Positions 42,873 to 51,504 of a stretch of DNA of 64,000 bases are shown here, piece by piece. Position numbers and translations under genes: made by a program. The stretch lies in assembly GCF_001612985.1 (NCBI RefSeq), contig NZ_BDBM01000022.1, positions 1 through 64,000 of the forward strand. Direction: 5' to 3'. This stretch comes from Nocardia gamkensis NBRC 108242. GTDB lineage: Bacteria > Actinomycetota > Actinomycetes > Mycobacteriales > Mycobacteriaceae. Position 1 is the first letter of the stretch, and each line of letters begins with the position of its first letter. The notes beneath the pieces were generated by a model. It worked only from the letters and a program-made list of their open reading frames with translations. It was not told the DNA's origin and made no database searches.

Positions 42873-43643
42873 CTAGACCATCGGGTCGGGAGCGGCGGTG
42901 ATCAGGCCTCCGTCGACGAGCAAATCCTGCCCGTTGATATACGACGCCTCGCCGGACGCGAGGAAAGCGACGGCGTCGGCCACGTTCTCGGCGGTGCCGA
43001 CGCGCCCCGCCGCCACCGTGGCACTGATCGCGGCCTGCGCCTCGGCGGAGACGTTCGCGCGGAACGACGGCGTCGCGATGTAGCCGGGACTGACGGAATT
43101 CACCCGGATGCCGCGGGGCGCCAGCTCGGCGGCGAGGCTGCGCGCCAAATTGTGCACGGCCGCCTTGGTCGCCGAGTAGAGGGACGCGCCCGGTACCCCG
43201 CGATGCAGCGCCCAGGAGGCGTTGACGACGATCGCCCCGTGCTCCGCCACCAGGGGGAGGGTCTTCTGGATGGTGAAGAACACCCCTTTGAAGTTGGTGC
43301 CCACCACACGGTCGAACTCGGCTCCGGTGATGGTCTCGGTCGGCTGGAACGCCGCGATGCCCGCGTTCGCGAAGACGACGTCCAGCCGTCCGTGCCGTTG
43401 CGCCACGGCCGAGACGAGCGTGTCGAGATCGCCGAGGTCGGCCGCGTCACCGGCCACCGCGAGTACGCGGTCGGCGCCGCCGAGCTCCGCGGCCGCGGCG
43501 TCGAGGCGGCCCTTGTCGCGGCCGGTGATGATCACGTGCGCGCCTTCGGTGAGCAGGCGTCGTGCGGTGGCCAGGCCCATGCCGCTCGATCCACCGGTGA
43601 TCAAGGCGATCTTGCCGTCGAAGCGATCGATGCCGGCACCCAT
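42873..43643 (-). CDS. Short-chain dehydrogenase/reductase
   Basis: 256 residues, classical SDR. DGKIALITGGSSGMGLATAR (T-G-x-x-x-G-x-G), D-A-A-D for the adenine pocket, VVFANAGIAAFQPTETITGA (N-A-G), then VVNASWALHRGVPGASLYSA with Ser-Tyr-Lys in S-x13-Y-S-A-T-K, and SVSPGYIATPSF. NAD(P)-dependent oxidoreductase of unknown substrate. A Gly-Arg after the Rossmann strand (ITGRDKGRL) suggests NADP. Divergent from an ArsR regulator across overlapping palindromes at 43669-43699, so it is the likely regulated target. Confidence 0.88.
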   Translation of the reverse strand: MGAGIDRFDGKIALITGGSSGMGLATARRLLTEGAHVIITGRDKGRLDAAAAELGGADRVLAVAGDAADLGDLDTLVSAVAQRHGRLDVVFANAGIAAFQPTETITGAEFDRVVGTNFKGVFFTIQKTLPLVAEHGAIVVNASWALHRGVPGASLYSATKAAVHNLARSLAAELAPRGIRVNSVSPGYIATPSFRANVSAEAQAAISATVAAGRVGTAENVADAVAFLASGEASYINGQDLLVDGGLITAAPDPMV

Positions 43644-43668
43644 GAGAACCTCCCAGAGATCATCTAAT

Positions 43669-43699
43669 TGTACGAATACTCACGTACAGTTCGACTGTA
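43669..43699. promoter_or_regulatory. Overlapping palindromes between SDR and ArsR genes
   Basis: TGTACG (43669-43674)/CGTACA (43683-43688), 8-nt spacer, and TACAGT (43685-43690)-tcg-ACTGTA (43694-43699). They overlap by 4 bp and sit 26 bp from the SDR start and 29 bp from the ArsR start. Candidate ArsR operator controlling both. Confidence 0.7.
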
Positions 43700-43727
43700 T
43701 GTCAACTGTCGCGCTAACCTGGTTCGC

Positions 43728-44042
43728 GTGATCGCGGCACATCCCGAGCGAGCGCAGATCCAGCTGACGAATGTGCTCACCGCCCTGGGCAACCCGCTGC
43801 GGCTGCGGGTGGTGCGGATACTGGCCGACGGCGGCGAGCACACCTGCGGCTCGGTGCTGCCGGGCGTCGCCAAGTCGAACCTGACCCACCACTGGCGGGT
43901 GCTGCGCGATGCCGGAGTGATCTGGCAGCGGCCCTCCGGCCGGGAACTGCTGCTGTCCCTGCGCCGCGATGACCTGGACGCCCGCTTTCCCGGCCTGCTG
44001 GACACCTTGCTCGACGCCGCCCGCCGCGAAATATCGGCCTGA
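43728..44042 (+). CDS. ArsR-family transcriptional regulator
   Basis: 104 residues from GTG 43728 (a start near 43668 would place coding over the palindromes). Winged helix: TNVLTALGNPLRLRVVRILA, D-G-G-E-H-T-C-G, SVLPGVAKSNLTHHWRVLRD, then A-G-V-I-W-Q-R-P-S-G-R-E. The recognition helix S-N-L-T-H-H-W-R-V-L-R-D is ArsR-like. Only one Cys (in E-H-T-C-G) is present; the paired C-x-C metal motif is missing, so it probably senses something other than arsenic. Convergent with jetC; 27 bp separate the stops. Confidence 0.82.
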   Translation: MIAAHPERAQIQLTNVLTALGNPLRLRVVRILADGGEHTCGSVLPGVAKSNLTHHWRVLRDAGVIWQRPSGRELLLSLRRDDLDARFPGLLDTLLDAARREISA

Positions 44043-44069
44043 TCGCCGCCGCTCGGTGATCCCGGACGG

Positions 44070-47000
44070 CTAGGTCACCGGCGTGAGTTCCAGGCCGCCT
44101 TCGATCGCGGTGGGTACCCGGCGGCGATCGGGCGAGCCGAGCGCGGCGGTGAGGTCGGTTCCGTCGTGTTCGGCGAGCAAATCGCCGCTGTCCCACACCA
44201 GCAAGGTCGCGCTGACGGTGTTCTCGGCCGCCGCGTGCGCCAAGTCGTAGTGCGCGCACGCCGGGACGTGCGGATAGGTGATCCACAGGTCGTAGCCGGT
44301 CATGAAGAGATCGAGGTCGAATTGCACACTCAACCCCAGCAATTCACTGCGGCCGTTGTCGTCGACGCCCGCGAACGCCTCGTCCAGCGCCAGCAGGCGC
44401 GGGGCCTGCGGGTCGGCCGAATCGAGCATGACGTGCGCCGCGGCGAACAGCGGCAGGTGCAACGACACCGACTGCTCCCCGCCCGAGAGCGCGCTGTGCC
44501 TGGCCACGGTGAGTTTGTCCTCGCTGCCGTCGGCGGAGATCAACGTGAACGAGAACACCCGCCAGGTGCGGTAATCCAGCGTCGCGGCCAGGATCTCGGG
44601 GTAGGAGCGTTCCGGGTGCGCGGTCCGCGCGGCCCGGATCTCGGCGGCGAAGTGCGCCCGGATCGCGGCCAGGTCCTCCGCCGTCAGCGCCGAGGCATCC
44701 CGGTCCAGCAACTTGCACGTCGCCCGTGCCGCGTCGGACAGGCTGTCGGCGAGCACCCAGTGCACGCCGATGGTGTTGCCAGAGGACATCCGCCGCTGCT
44801 TCATCTCCGCGCCCATCCTGGCGATGAGATCGCGTGCGTCGCTCGTGCGTTCGTGGATCTGCTGGGCCAGGCCGGTCAGCAGCGCATCCTCCAGGATGCG
44901 GCGCTCGGCGTCGGTGAGCAGAAGTTCCTGGTCACGGCGCGCGGCGTCGATGCGGGTGGCGAAGTCGGCCAGGGCGGAGACCCCGTGCTCGTCGTGCACC
45001 TGAACGACGGTGAGGCCGTCGGCGGCGTCCCATTGCAGCCGGTAATCGCGGCCCGAACCGACGAGCGCGGCGTCGAATTCCTGCAACGCCGCGGTCACCG
45101 CCGTGCGCGTGGACTTGCGCGTCGCCTCGCCCGCGCGCACCGAGGCCGTCGCCACGGTGAGGCTGTCGAACAGCGCGTGAACTTCGTCGGGCAGGACGCG
45201 CGGTGCCGCCTCCGGTCCCGCCGTCGAGATCCGGTACAGCAGTTGCTCGGCTGTCGACCACGCCGCGTCGCTGCTGGGCCAGCGGCCCTCGGGCGCCGCG
45301 CCGAGCAACCTGAGCAGATCCGGCTGAGCGTAGGGCGCGAGAGCTCGAACCTCCGCCAGCACCTCGGTGAGCGCGGTGGCGAGGGACTCGTGCGCGGTCC
45401 GGTAGGCGGCCTCGGCGTCGCCGACCGCCTCGATGGCCTGGTTGGCGGCCTTGCGGGCGGCTTTCTGCTCGGACTTGGTCGCCTCGATCCGCTGCCGGGC
45501 CTGTTCCAGTTCGCGGTCGATATCGGCCGCGCCCGCGCCGAGGGCATCGCGCAGGGTCTCCAGTTTGCGCAGTTGTTCCTGGTAGCCGGTGCGCGCGGCC
45601 TCGGCCTCTTCCGTGAACGCCTCGGCCAGGTCGGCGGCCTCGGTCAAGCGGTCGGCGGCCTCGCGTTCGCGCTCCCGTTCCCGTTCGTGATCGCCGCGCA
45701 GCCGCAGCAGTCCCGTGCCGGTGTTCTCGAAGTGCCGGATGGCGGCGGCGAGGGCGTCGATCTCCTGGGCCGTGCGCGGCGTGCGGTGGGTGGTGGCGGC
45801 GGCGCGCAGCTTCTTGTCCGCGGCGGACAGTTCCGCGACCGCTCGGTCGAGATCGCGCTCGGCGTGGGCGGCGGCCTCCGCCCGTGATCGCAGCACGCCT
45901 GCGGCCTCGGATACCGCGCGCAAGGCCGTGGTCACCGTGGTCGGGCGGGGAAGCGCCTTGGCGGCGGCGGAGATTCGGGCGAGTTCGGCGTTGGCGGCGG
46001 CCTCTTGCTGTTCGGCGGAGCGCCGGTCCTCGTCCGCGGCCGCCACAGCCGCGGCCAACTCGGCCGAGCGGAGCTCGCGGCGCCTGGCCCGCGCGGTGGC
46101 GCCGATGAATTCGGCGTCGGTCTTGCGGTGCCTGCCGATCTGCACGCCTTGCCGGAACGCGCCGTCCGCTCCGATCGTCACCGGTCCGCTCGGCTCGCCC
46201 GGGCCCTCGTGCAGGGCGATGGAGGCGAGCACGTCGGCGACGACCTGCCGCGGCACCGTCATGGTGCCGGAATCGTCTTCTATGACCAGCACGTCGGCGA
46301 GTGTGCGACCGTTCGGGCGCTCCGGCGCGGGCAGCGGTACCAGGAACTGATCGGAGTCGTAGTCCGGTGGCAGCTCGCCCTCCGGGCAGACCCAGGCGTC
46401 CAGCAGATTCGCGGCGTGCAGTGCGGCCTCGATGCCCGCCGCGGACTCGGGCGTCACGCCGTCCGCGAAGCGCACCAGCCGCCACAGTGGGGCGCCGGGC
46501 CGGTCGCCGGTCCGGCCGCGGCGGCCCGCGAATGCCGGTGGCGCGTCGTCTCGCCGGGCCGTCACCCGTTCGTGTTCGGCGCTCAGCTCACTGCCCCGCG
46601 CCGCCGCCGCGGCCACGCGGGCGCGTGCGTCCTGGCGGCGGCCGCGAATCTCCTCCAGCAGCGGCTCGGTGCGCTCGGTCAGCACCTCGCCGATGGTCGG
46701 CGCATCCGAACCGGCCTCGGCCAGAGCCGAGTTCAACGCCTCGAAAAGGCCGGCGCGCACCGGGGTGTAGACCTCGTTGTGCTCGTCCCACCAGGCGCGC
46801 AACGCGGCCGCGGCCTCGGAGCGGGTCAACGCGACCTTCGCCTCGGCGTGCGCGACCTCCGCCGCGGCCGCGTCGCGCAGCTCGTTCGCGCGCTCGGACA
46901 GCCGCTCGGCCCTGGTGCGTTCGGCGGCGGCGGTCTCCATCGCCCCCACCGCCTTGCGGACCGCACGCACGTCGGCGTCGCGTTCCTCGGCGTGCCCGCG

Positions 47001-48260
47001 CACCGCCGCGGTGAGCTGCTCGGCCCGGATCGATTCCGGCAGCGGCGCCCACGCGATCCCCGCCTCCTGCGCGGCGGCGCGCAGGTCGTCCTCGCCGCGG
47101 GCGAGCGCGGCCGCGGCGGTGCGCACCGCGGTTCCCGCGCGCTCGGCCTCCACGGTCCGCTGGTCCAGGGTCTGGCGGGCCTTGAGCGCCTTGTCGGCGT
47201 GCACACCCGCCGAGGTCTCCAGGCGCCGCACCGCGTCGGCCAGGTCGTCGAGCTGCTGTTTGCCCTCGTAGGCGCTGGAGCGCTGGAGGTTCTCCCGATC
47301 GGCGAGGGCCTGCTCGTAGGCGCGGTCGGCATCCTCGGCGCGGGCCTCGGCGGCGGTGCGCTCGGTGTCCCTGCGCTCACGCAGGGCCGTGGCGGCGAAC
47401 AGCGCCGTGCTGGCGTGGGTCACCGCGTCCAGCCGCACGCGGACCTGGTCGACGTCGGTCTTCGCTTGGACGGCAAGGTATTTGCGGTACACCTCGACGA
47501 AGGCCCGCGTCGCGGTGTCGGCGTGCACCAAACCCTCCAGGGTGCGCCCGACCTCCTCCATATCGCTGAACGACCGGGCGGCGTCCAGGATCAGCTGCTC
47601 GTCGAGCGGGCGAAGGCCGTCGGTGAGCGCCTGCGACAGCCCCCGCGGGTCCAGGTTCTTGGCCAGCTGCGGGCGGCGGAGCGTGAGGATCAGATTGATC
47701 AGCTGGTCGTAGCGCTGCGAGCCGAGACCGAACATGCGCGCGTCGATGGCGTTGCGATAGTCCACCGGCCGGTCGACGATCGAGTCGGTGCCGATCTGCT
47801 CGGCGAGTTGTTTACGGGTGAACGGCCGGTCGTCCGGGCCGATCAGGGAGAAGTCGACGCCGACCCGTCCGTCGGCGACGAAATACCAGCGGGTCACCTT
47901 GTCCGAGGAACGGGTGGCGCGCATGCCGATGCCGACGGTGACCGCCTCGGGGTCCTCCCAGCGACCGCGCGCGAATTCCATCCAGACATAGGAATAGGCC
48001 GAGTCCTGCTTGCGGTAGAGCAGATTCGACTTCATCGTGCGTTCCTCGCCGGCGAACGGATTGAGCCTGCGCGGCTCGATCCGGCCGTCCAGCACGAACG
48101 GGAACAGCACCTCCAGCGCTTTGGTCTTGCCCGACCCGTTCGGCCCGCGCAGCACCAATCTGCCGTCGGCGAAACAGAACTCCTGGTCGCGGTAGTCCCA
48201 CAGGTTGACGATCCCGGCGCGGATCGGGGTGAACCGCACTCCGCCGTGAATGAGCGACAT
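44070..48260 (-). CDS. jetC: JetC-like SMC ATPase (TIGR02680), Wadjet-type condensin
   Basis: 1396 residues. Walker A LVLRGPNGSGKTKALEVLF near residue 38, followed by long Ala/Glu/Arg-rich coiled-coil arms (about residues 240-600 and 690-1150) around a hinge-like region, then the signature SALSGGEQSVSLHLPL near residue 1255 and Walker B PRLLALDEAFAGVDDNGR near 1287. This is the SMC-like component of the TIGR02677/78/79/80 four-gene neighbourhood, a non-type-I Wadjet group that recognises and cleaves foreign circular DNA. All ATPase motifs look intact. It begins 3 nt after jetB. The fourth gene, jetD (Toprim nuclease, TIGR02679), should follow; instead a convergent arsR begins 27 bp away. Confidence 0.88.
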   Translation of the reverse strand: MSLIHGGVRFTPIRAGIVNLWDYRDQEFCFADGRLVLRGPNGSGKTKALEVLFPFVLDGRIEPRRLNPFAGEERTMKSNLLYRKQDSAYSYVWMEFARGRWEDPEAVTVGIGMRATRSSDKVTRWYFVADGRVGVDFSLIGPDDRPFTRKQLAEQIGTDSIVDRPVDYRNAIDARMFGLGSQRYDQLINLILTLRRPQLAKNLDPRGLSQALTDGLRPLDEQLILDAARSFSDMEEVGRTLEGLVHADTATRAFVEVYRKYLAVQAKTDVDQVRVRLDAVTHASTALFAATALRERRDTERTAAEARAEDADRAYEQALADRENLQRSSAYEGKQQLDDLADAVRRLETSAGVHADKALKARQTLDQRTVEAERAGTAVRTAAAALARGEDDLRAAAQEAGIAWAPLPESIRAEQLTAAVRGHAEERDADVRAVRKAVGAMETAAAERTRAERLSERANELRDAAAAEVAHAEAKVALTRSEAAAALRAWWDEHNEVYTPVRAGLFEALNSALAEAGSDAPTIGEVLTERTEPLLEEIRGRRQDARARVAAAAARGSELSAEHERVTARRDDAPPAFAGRRGRTGDRPGAPLWRLVRFADGVTPESAAGIEAALHAANLLDAWVCPEGELPPDYDSDQFLVPLPAPERPNGRTLADVLVIEDDSGTMTVPRQVVADVLASIALHEGPGEPSGPVTIGADGAFRQGVQIGRHRKTDAEFIGATARARRRELRSAELAAAVAAADEDRRSAEQQEAAANAELARISAAAKALPRPTTVTTALRAVSEAAGVLRSRAEAAAHAERDLDRAVAELSAADKKLRAAATTHRTPRTAQEIDALAAAIRHFENTGTGLLRLRGDHEREREREREAADRLTEAADLAEAFTEEAEAARTGYQEQLRKLETLRDALGAGAADIDRELEQARQRIEATKSEQKAARKAANQAIEAVGDAEAAYRTAHESLATALTEVLAEVRALAPYAQPDLLRLLGAAPEGRWPSSDAAWSTAEQLLYRISTAGPEAAPRVLPDEVHALFDSLTVATASVRAGEATRKSTRTAVTAALQEFDAALVGSGRDYRLQWDAADGLTVVQVHDEHGVSALADFATRIDAARRDQELLLTDAERRILEDALLTGLAQQIHERTSDARDLIARMGAEMKQRRMSSGNTIGVHWVLADSLSDAARATCKLLDRDASALTAEDLAAIRAHFAAEIRAARTAHPERSYPEILAATLDYRTWRVFSFTLISADGSEDKLTVARHSALSGGEQSVSLHLPLFAAAHVMLDSADPQAPRLLALDEAFAGVDDNGRSELLGLSVQFDLDLFMTGYDLWITYPHVPACAHYDLAHAAAENTVSATLLVWDSGDLLAEHDGTDLTAALGSPDRRRVPTAIEGGLELTPVT

Positions 48261-48263
48261 CCC

Positions 48264-49685
48264 TCAGTTCCCTTCCGTGCCGGTACCGTCGGGCCCGTAG
48301 GTGTCGGCCGCGGTGACGAACAGTTCCGCCGCCCGCTTGGTGCGGACCGTCACGACCGCGCCACGGTAGCGGGCCAGGGCAGGCAGCACGAGCAGTCCCT
48401 CCTCGATCGTCCGGACCAGCCGTAGTCGTTCCAGCAGGGCCACCACCTCGGTGGTGAGGCGCGCGACGTCGGCCTGCCACTGCGCGGCGAAGGTCGTGCC
48501 GTACCGGTCGGCCAGTGCCTGTACCGTCTCGCGCAGCCAGGTCCGCTCGATCAGCGGATAGCCGGGCGTGGGCCGGTCGTCCTGTGCCCGGAAGTCGTCC
48601 GGGGGATCGAGATCGTCGGCGGGCGCCGCCGGTGCACGCGTCTCGGCCAGCGGTGCGAACACCGTGGATTCGGGGATGGCTTCATCGAGCTGGTCGGCCA
48701 GGGCCGCATCCGGCTCCGCGACGGCGTGGCGTCGCGGCAACGGGTGGTCGATATCCAATACCCGGTCGGCGATCTCACCGGCCAGCAGCAAAGCGACCTG
48801 CGCGAGCGTACCGGTCCCCGGGAAACGGACGTCCGACAGCCGCCCCGAGGTGTCGATCAGCGCGACCCCCTCGGCGCGGCGTTCGGCGCGCAGCCCCGTG
48901 AACAGCTCGACCTCCGCCACCAGCCGCTCCTGGGCGAGGGCGGGGCGCTCTTCGGGCGCGAGGTCCTCGGCGTACACCACCGGCTGTTCGACCAGCGCCC
49001 TGCGCACCCGGCGCGCGATCTCGGCGCCGGTCGTCCCGGGGGCGGAAACGGTGGTGCCCGTGGCTTCCTCGCCGAGCAGCCCACGCACGCTGTGCAGATG
49101 CTGCAACGCCCGCGGCGGCCGGAACAACGCGAAGACCACCGGCCGATCGATGTCGTAGAGCGCCTCACCGGCATCCGGATCACTGGCCCACCCGCCCGCG
49201 TCACCGTCGGCCAAGGTGAGCGCTCCGCGCGCGGTCAGCCAGCCCACCGCGTCGACGAACGCGTCGCGGTCGGCGGCCCGGTCGGTGGCCAGCTCCAGGC
49301 CGTCCACCCGGCTCGCGTAGGCCGCGACCTGATCGGCCAGTTCCGACAACGTGATCTGGTCCCCGGCCCGCCCCAGTGCGGCGAGCGCGAGGGCCAGGTA
49401 GGCGTAGCGGCGGCGGTCGAAGACGCGCTCGGCGGGCGTGCGCGCGGGCCTGCCCGCGTCGAGGCGGTCCAGTACCGGGAAGACGCGTGCCGTCGTCTCG
49501 GTGACTTCGAGCCGATAGCCGAACAATTCGGCGAGGTCCTCGCGCAGCTCGGTGGCCCAGCGCCGGATCAGCGGCAGCGCGATCCGGTCCGGATAGGTGC
49601 GGGTCACCAGGTGGTTGGCCAGGATGACCCGGGCCGCGCGTTGATAATTGTCCAGCGCGAGTGCATCGATGGTGCGTCCGTGCAT
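48264..49685 (-). CDS. jetB: JetB-like MukE/kite-type subunit (TIGR02678/DUF2398)
   Basis: 473 residues. ALDNYQRAARVILANHLVTR at the start, then REDLAELFGYRLEVTETTAR, RRRYAYLALALAALGRAGDQ, LYDIDRPVVFALFRPPRALQ and TWLRETVQALADRYGTTFAA, with REGY-like wing segments. This pattern fits TIGR02678 proteins, which act as the MukE-like kite partner of the SMC JetC. Middle residues (about 310-375) form an acidic linker with low complexity. The ATG overlaps the jetA stop by one base (TGATG) and its stop is 3 nt from jetC, so A, B and C are made together. Confidence 0.83.
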   Translation of the reverse strand: MHGRTIDALALDNYQRAARVILANHLVTRTYPDRIALPLIRRWATELREDLAELFGYRLEVTETTARVFPVLDRLDAGRPARTPAERVFDRRRYAYLALALAALGRAGDQITLSELADQVAAYASRVDGLELATDRAADRDAFVDAVGWLTARGALTLADGDAGGWASDPDAGEALYDIDRPVVFALFRPPRALQHLHSVRGLLGEEATGTTVSAPGTTGAEIARRVRRALVEQPVVYAEDLAPEERPALAQERLVAEVELFTGLRAERRAEGVALIDTSGRLSDVRFPGTGTLAQVALLLAGEIADRVLDIDHPLPRRHAVAEPDAALADQLDEAIPESTVFAPLAETRAPAAPADDLDPPDDFRAQDDRPTPGYPLIERTWLRETVQALADRYGTTFAAQWQADVARLTTEVVALLERLRLVRTIEEGLLVLPALARYRGAVVTVRTKRAAELFVTAADTYGPDGTGTEGN

Positions 49686-51397
49686 CAGCGGCGCTCCCCG
49701 CGCGGGCGCGACCGTGCTCCGGTCGTCTGCTCGATCTTCAGCGCCCGGTTGTTCAACCGCAGCAGCCCGCGGGTGGTGCGCACGACGGTCGGGCCGTCGT
49801 GCTCGGACACCGTCAGGGTGACGCCGCTGTCGGAACCGGTGGTGCCCGCCACCCGGCCGCGCACCGGAACCCACGCGGTCGATGCGGCGTCCAGCAACCG
49901 CAGCAGCACTTCGGTTTCCCGTTCGTCCAGCACCCGTTCGTGCACGTCGCCGGAAGCCAGTGACCGGGCGGCCTCGGCGCGGGCCCGCTGCGCGTCCAAT
50001 TGCGCCTCGCGCAGACGCCGGATACCGGCGTCGTTGCGGTGGATGCGGGCGGGCGCACCCGCCGAGGGTGGGCGCCCGGTCTCGGCGAGCGTGCGTGAGA
50101 TCTCCAACGGCGGTGCGTCCCACCAGGACCGGATCGCCGGGATCACGTCGGCGTCCGGGTGTTCCATCGCCAGGTGCCGCGGCTTGCCCAGCCCGAACAC
50201 CGCGTCGAACAGCGCGTGGGCGCTGTCCGCGCTCGGCGCCGCGGTGAACCAGCCCGCCAGATGCCGTAGCGCCGACTCCCGGCTGACCCCGCCGCGCCGC
50301 GTCTCGGTGACCCGGCGCAGCAACGACAGCACCGCGGCGATGGCGCTCATGGTGGCCTCGCGCAGCCGCTCGGCCTCCGTGGTGCCCGCAGGCTCTCCGC
50401 CGCCGGACGCGACGAACCAGATCCGCAGTCCGTCCCACCTGGCCTGCCAATCCGACCGGCGTTCCTCGATGCCCAGCAGCACTCGTTCGTCGCAACGGGC
50501 CGCGCGGACGATCAGGTCCTCGACGCCGGTCTCCTCGATCTCGGCGATGGCGGACGCCAGCCGCGGGGTGAACCGGGCCAGGTCGAGGCTGAACTCACGC
50601 ATGTGCGCCAGCAGCGCGTCCTTGTGCGCGAGAAACGATTCGGGGGTGATCTCGGTGGTGCGCACCAGGTCGCCGAGCCCCAGATAGAAGTGCGCCGCGC
50701 GGGCGGCCAGGTCGGACAGCGCGGTGTCGAGGCGGCGCAGCGTGCGGTAGACGCGTTCGGCGTCGCCCGCCCGGTTGGCCTCGGCCAAGGTGTGCAGATC
50801 GGCCAGCAATTCCGGCAGGACCAAGCGCGACAGCGAGGCCTCGTCGAGGCGCGCGCTGAGCACCCCTGCGACCGCCCGGTATGCCTGGAATCCGGCCTGG
50901 GAGAACTGGTATACGTAGTGCCGGTTGCGGTATTCGGCCAGCGTCGCGGCGCGGGTTCCGTCGTAACTGCGCTCCAGCACGCCCCACTGGTGCAGCTGGT
51001 CGAGCAGCGGACCGATCTCGGCGGCCGTCAGGCGTGGGCCCGCCGCCGGGCAGCTGGTCTCCGGAAATCGGTCCGGCGCGCCGGTCTCCGGTTTTGGCGG
51101 GCCGCCTTCGTGCGGGCCCGCGGACCTTCGCGATTCCCCGGCGTGCTCCTCACCACCGGCCATCGCGACCGGTTGGTTCGTAGCCACCAGATCGGGCGTG
51201 CGCAGCGAATTCCCGTTGCGTCCGATCCACTCCGCGACGTCGTCGGCATGCAGCAGCACCACGTACGCCGCGCGCGCACTGTCGAACGCGCGCAGCACCC
51301 GCAGGTAGTCGGCGCGCCGCTCGGCGGTGGCGAAGGAGAACAGCCGCAGCCGGTCGTCCCAGCGGGTATCGGCACAGCTGTCAGCGGAGTCGGTCAC
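49685..51397 (-). CDS. jetA: JetA-like MukF/kleisin-type subunit (TIGR02677/DUF2397)
   Basis: 570 residues from GTG 51397 (the frame stays open much further upstream but that overlaps the XRE gene). RLRLFSFATAERRADYLRVL then R-A-F-D-S-A-R-A-A-Y opens the protein, as in TIGR02677. Later landmarks are QWGVLERSYDGTRAATLAEY, YRNRHYVYQFSQAGFQAYRA, FYLGLGDLVRTTEITPESFL and RLLRRVTETRRGGVSRESAL. JetA is the kleisin-like bridge of the condensin complex. Residues about 75-130 are a Gly/Pro/Glu-rich insert not expected in the family. First of three coupled jet genes; 107 bp follow the upstream regulator. Confidence 0.82.
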   Translation of the reverse strand: MTDSADSCADTRWDDRLRLFSFATAERRADYLRVLRAFDSARAAYVVLLHADDVAEWIGRNGNSLRTPDLVATNQPVAMAGGEEHAGESRRSAGPHEGGPPKPETGAPDRFPETSCPAAGPRLTAAEIGPLLDQLHQWGVLERSYDGTRAATLAEYRNRHYVYQFSQAGFQAYRAVAGVLSARLDEASLSRLVLPELLADLHTLAEANRAGDAERVYRTLRRLDTALSDLAARAAHFYLGLGDLVRTTEITPESFLAHKDALLAHMREFSLDLARFTPRLASAIAEIEETGVEDLIVRAARCDERVLLGIEERRSDWQARWDGLRIWFVASGGGEPAGTTEAERLREATMSAIAAVLSLLRRVTETRRGGVSRESALRHLAGWFTAAPSADSAHALFDAVFGLGKPRHLAMEHPDADVIPAIRSWWDAPPLEISRTLAETGRPPSAGAPARIHRNDAGIRRLREAQLDAQRARAEAARSLASGDVHERVLDERETEVLLRLLDAASTAWVPVRGRVAGTTGSDSGVTLTVSEHDGPTVVRTTRGLLRLNNRALKIEQTTGARSRPRGERR

Positions 51398-51504
51398 CGG
51401 GAACAGGGTAGTAGCGGGCTGATCGCCGCCCGCACGACGTTCCGGTGTCCGGCGTGGCCGCGTCCGGTTCGGCACCGTTCGCCGCGGTCGCGCAGCGGGC
51501 CGGC

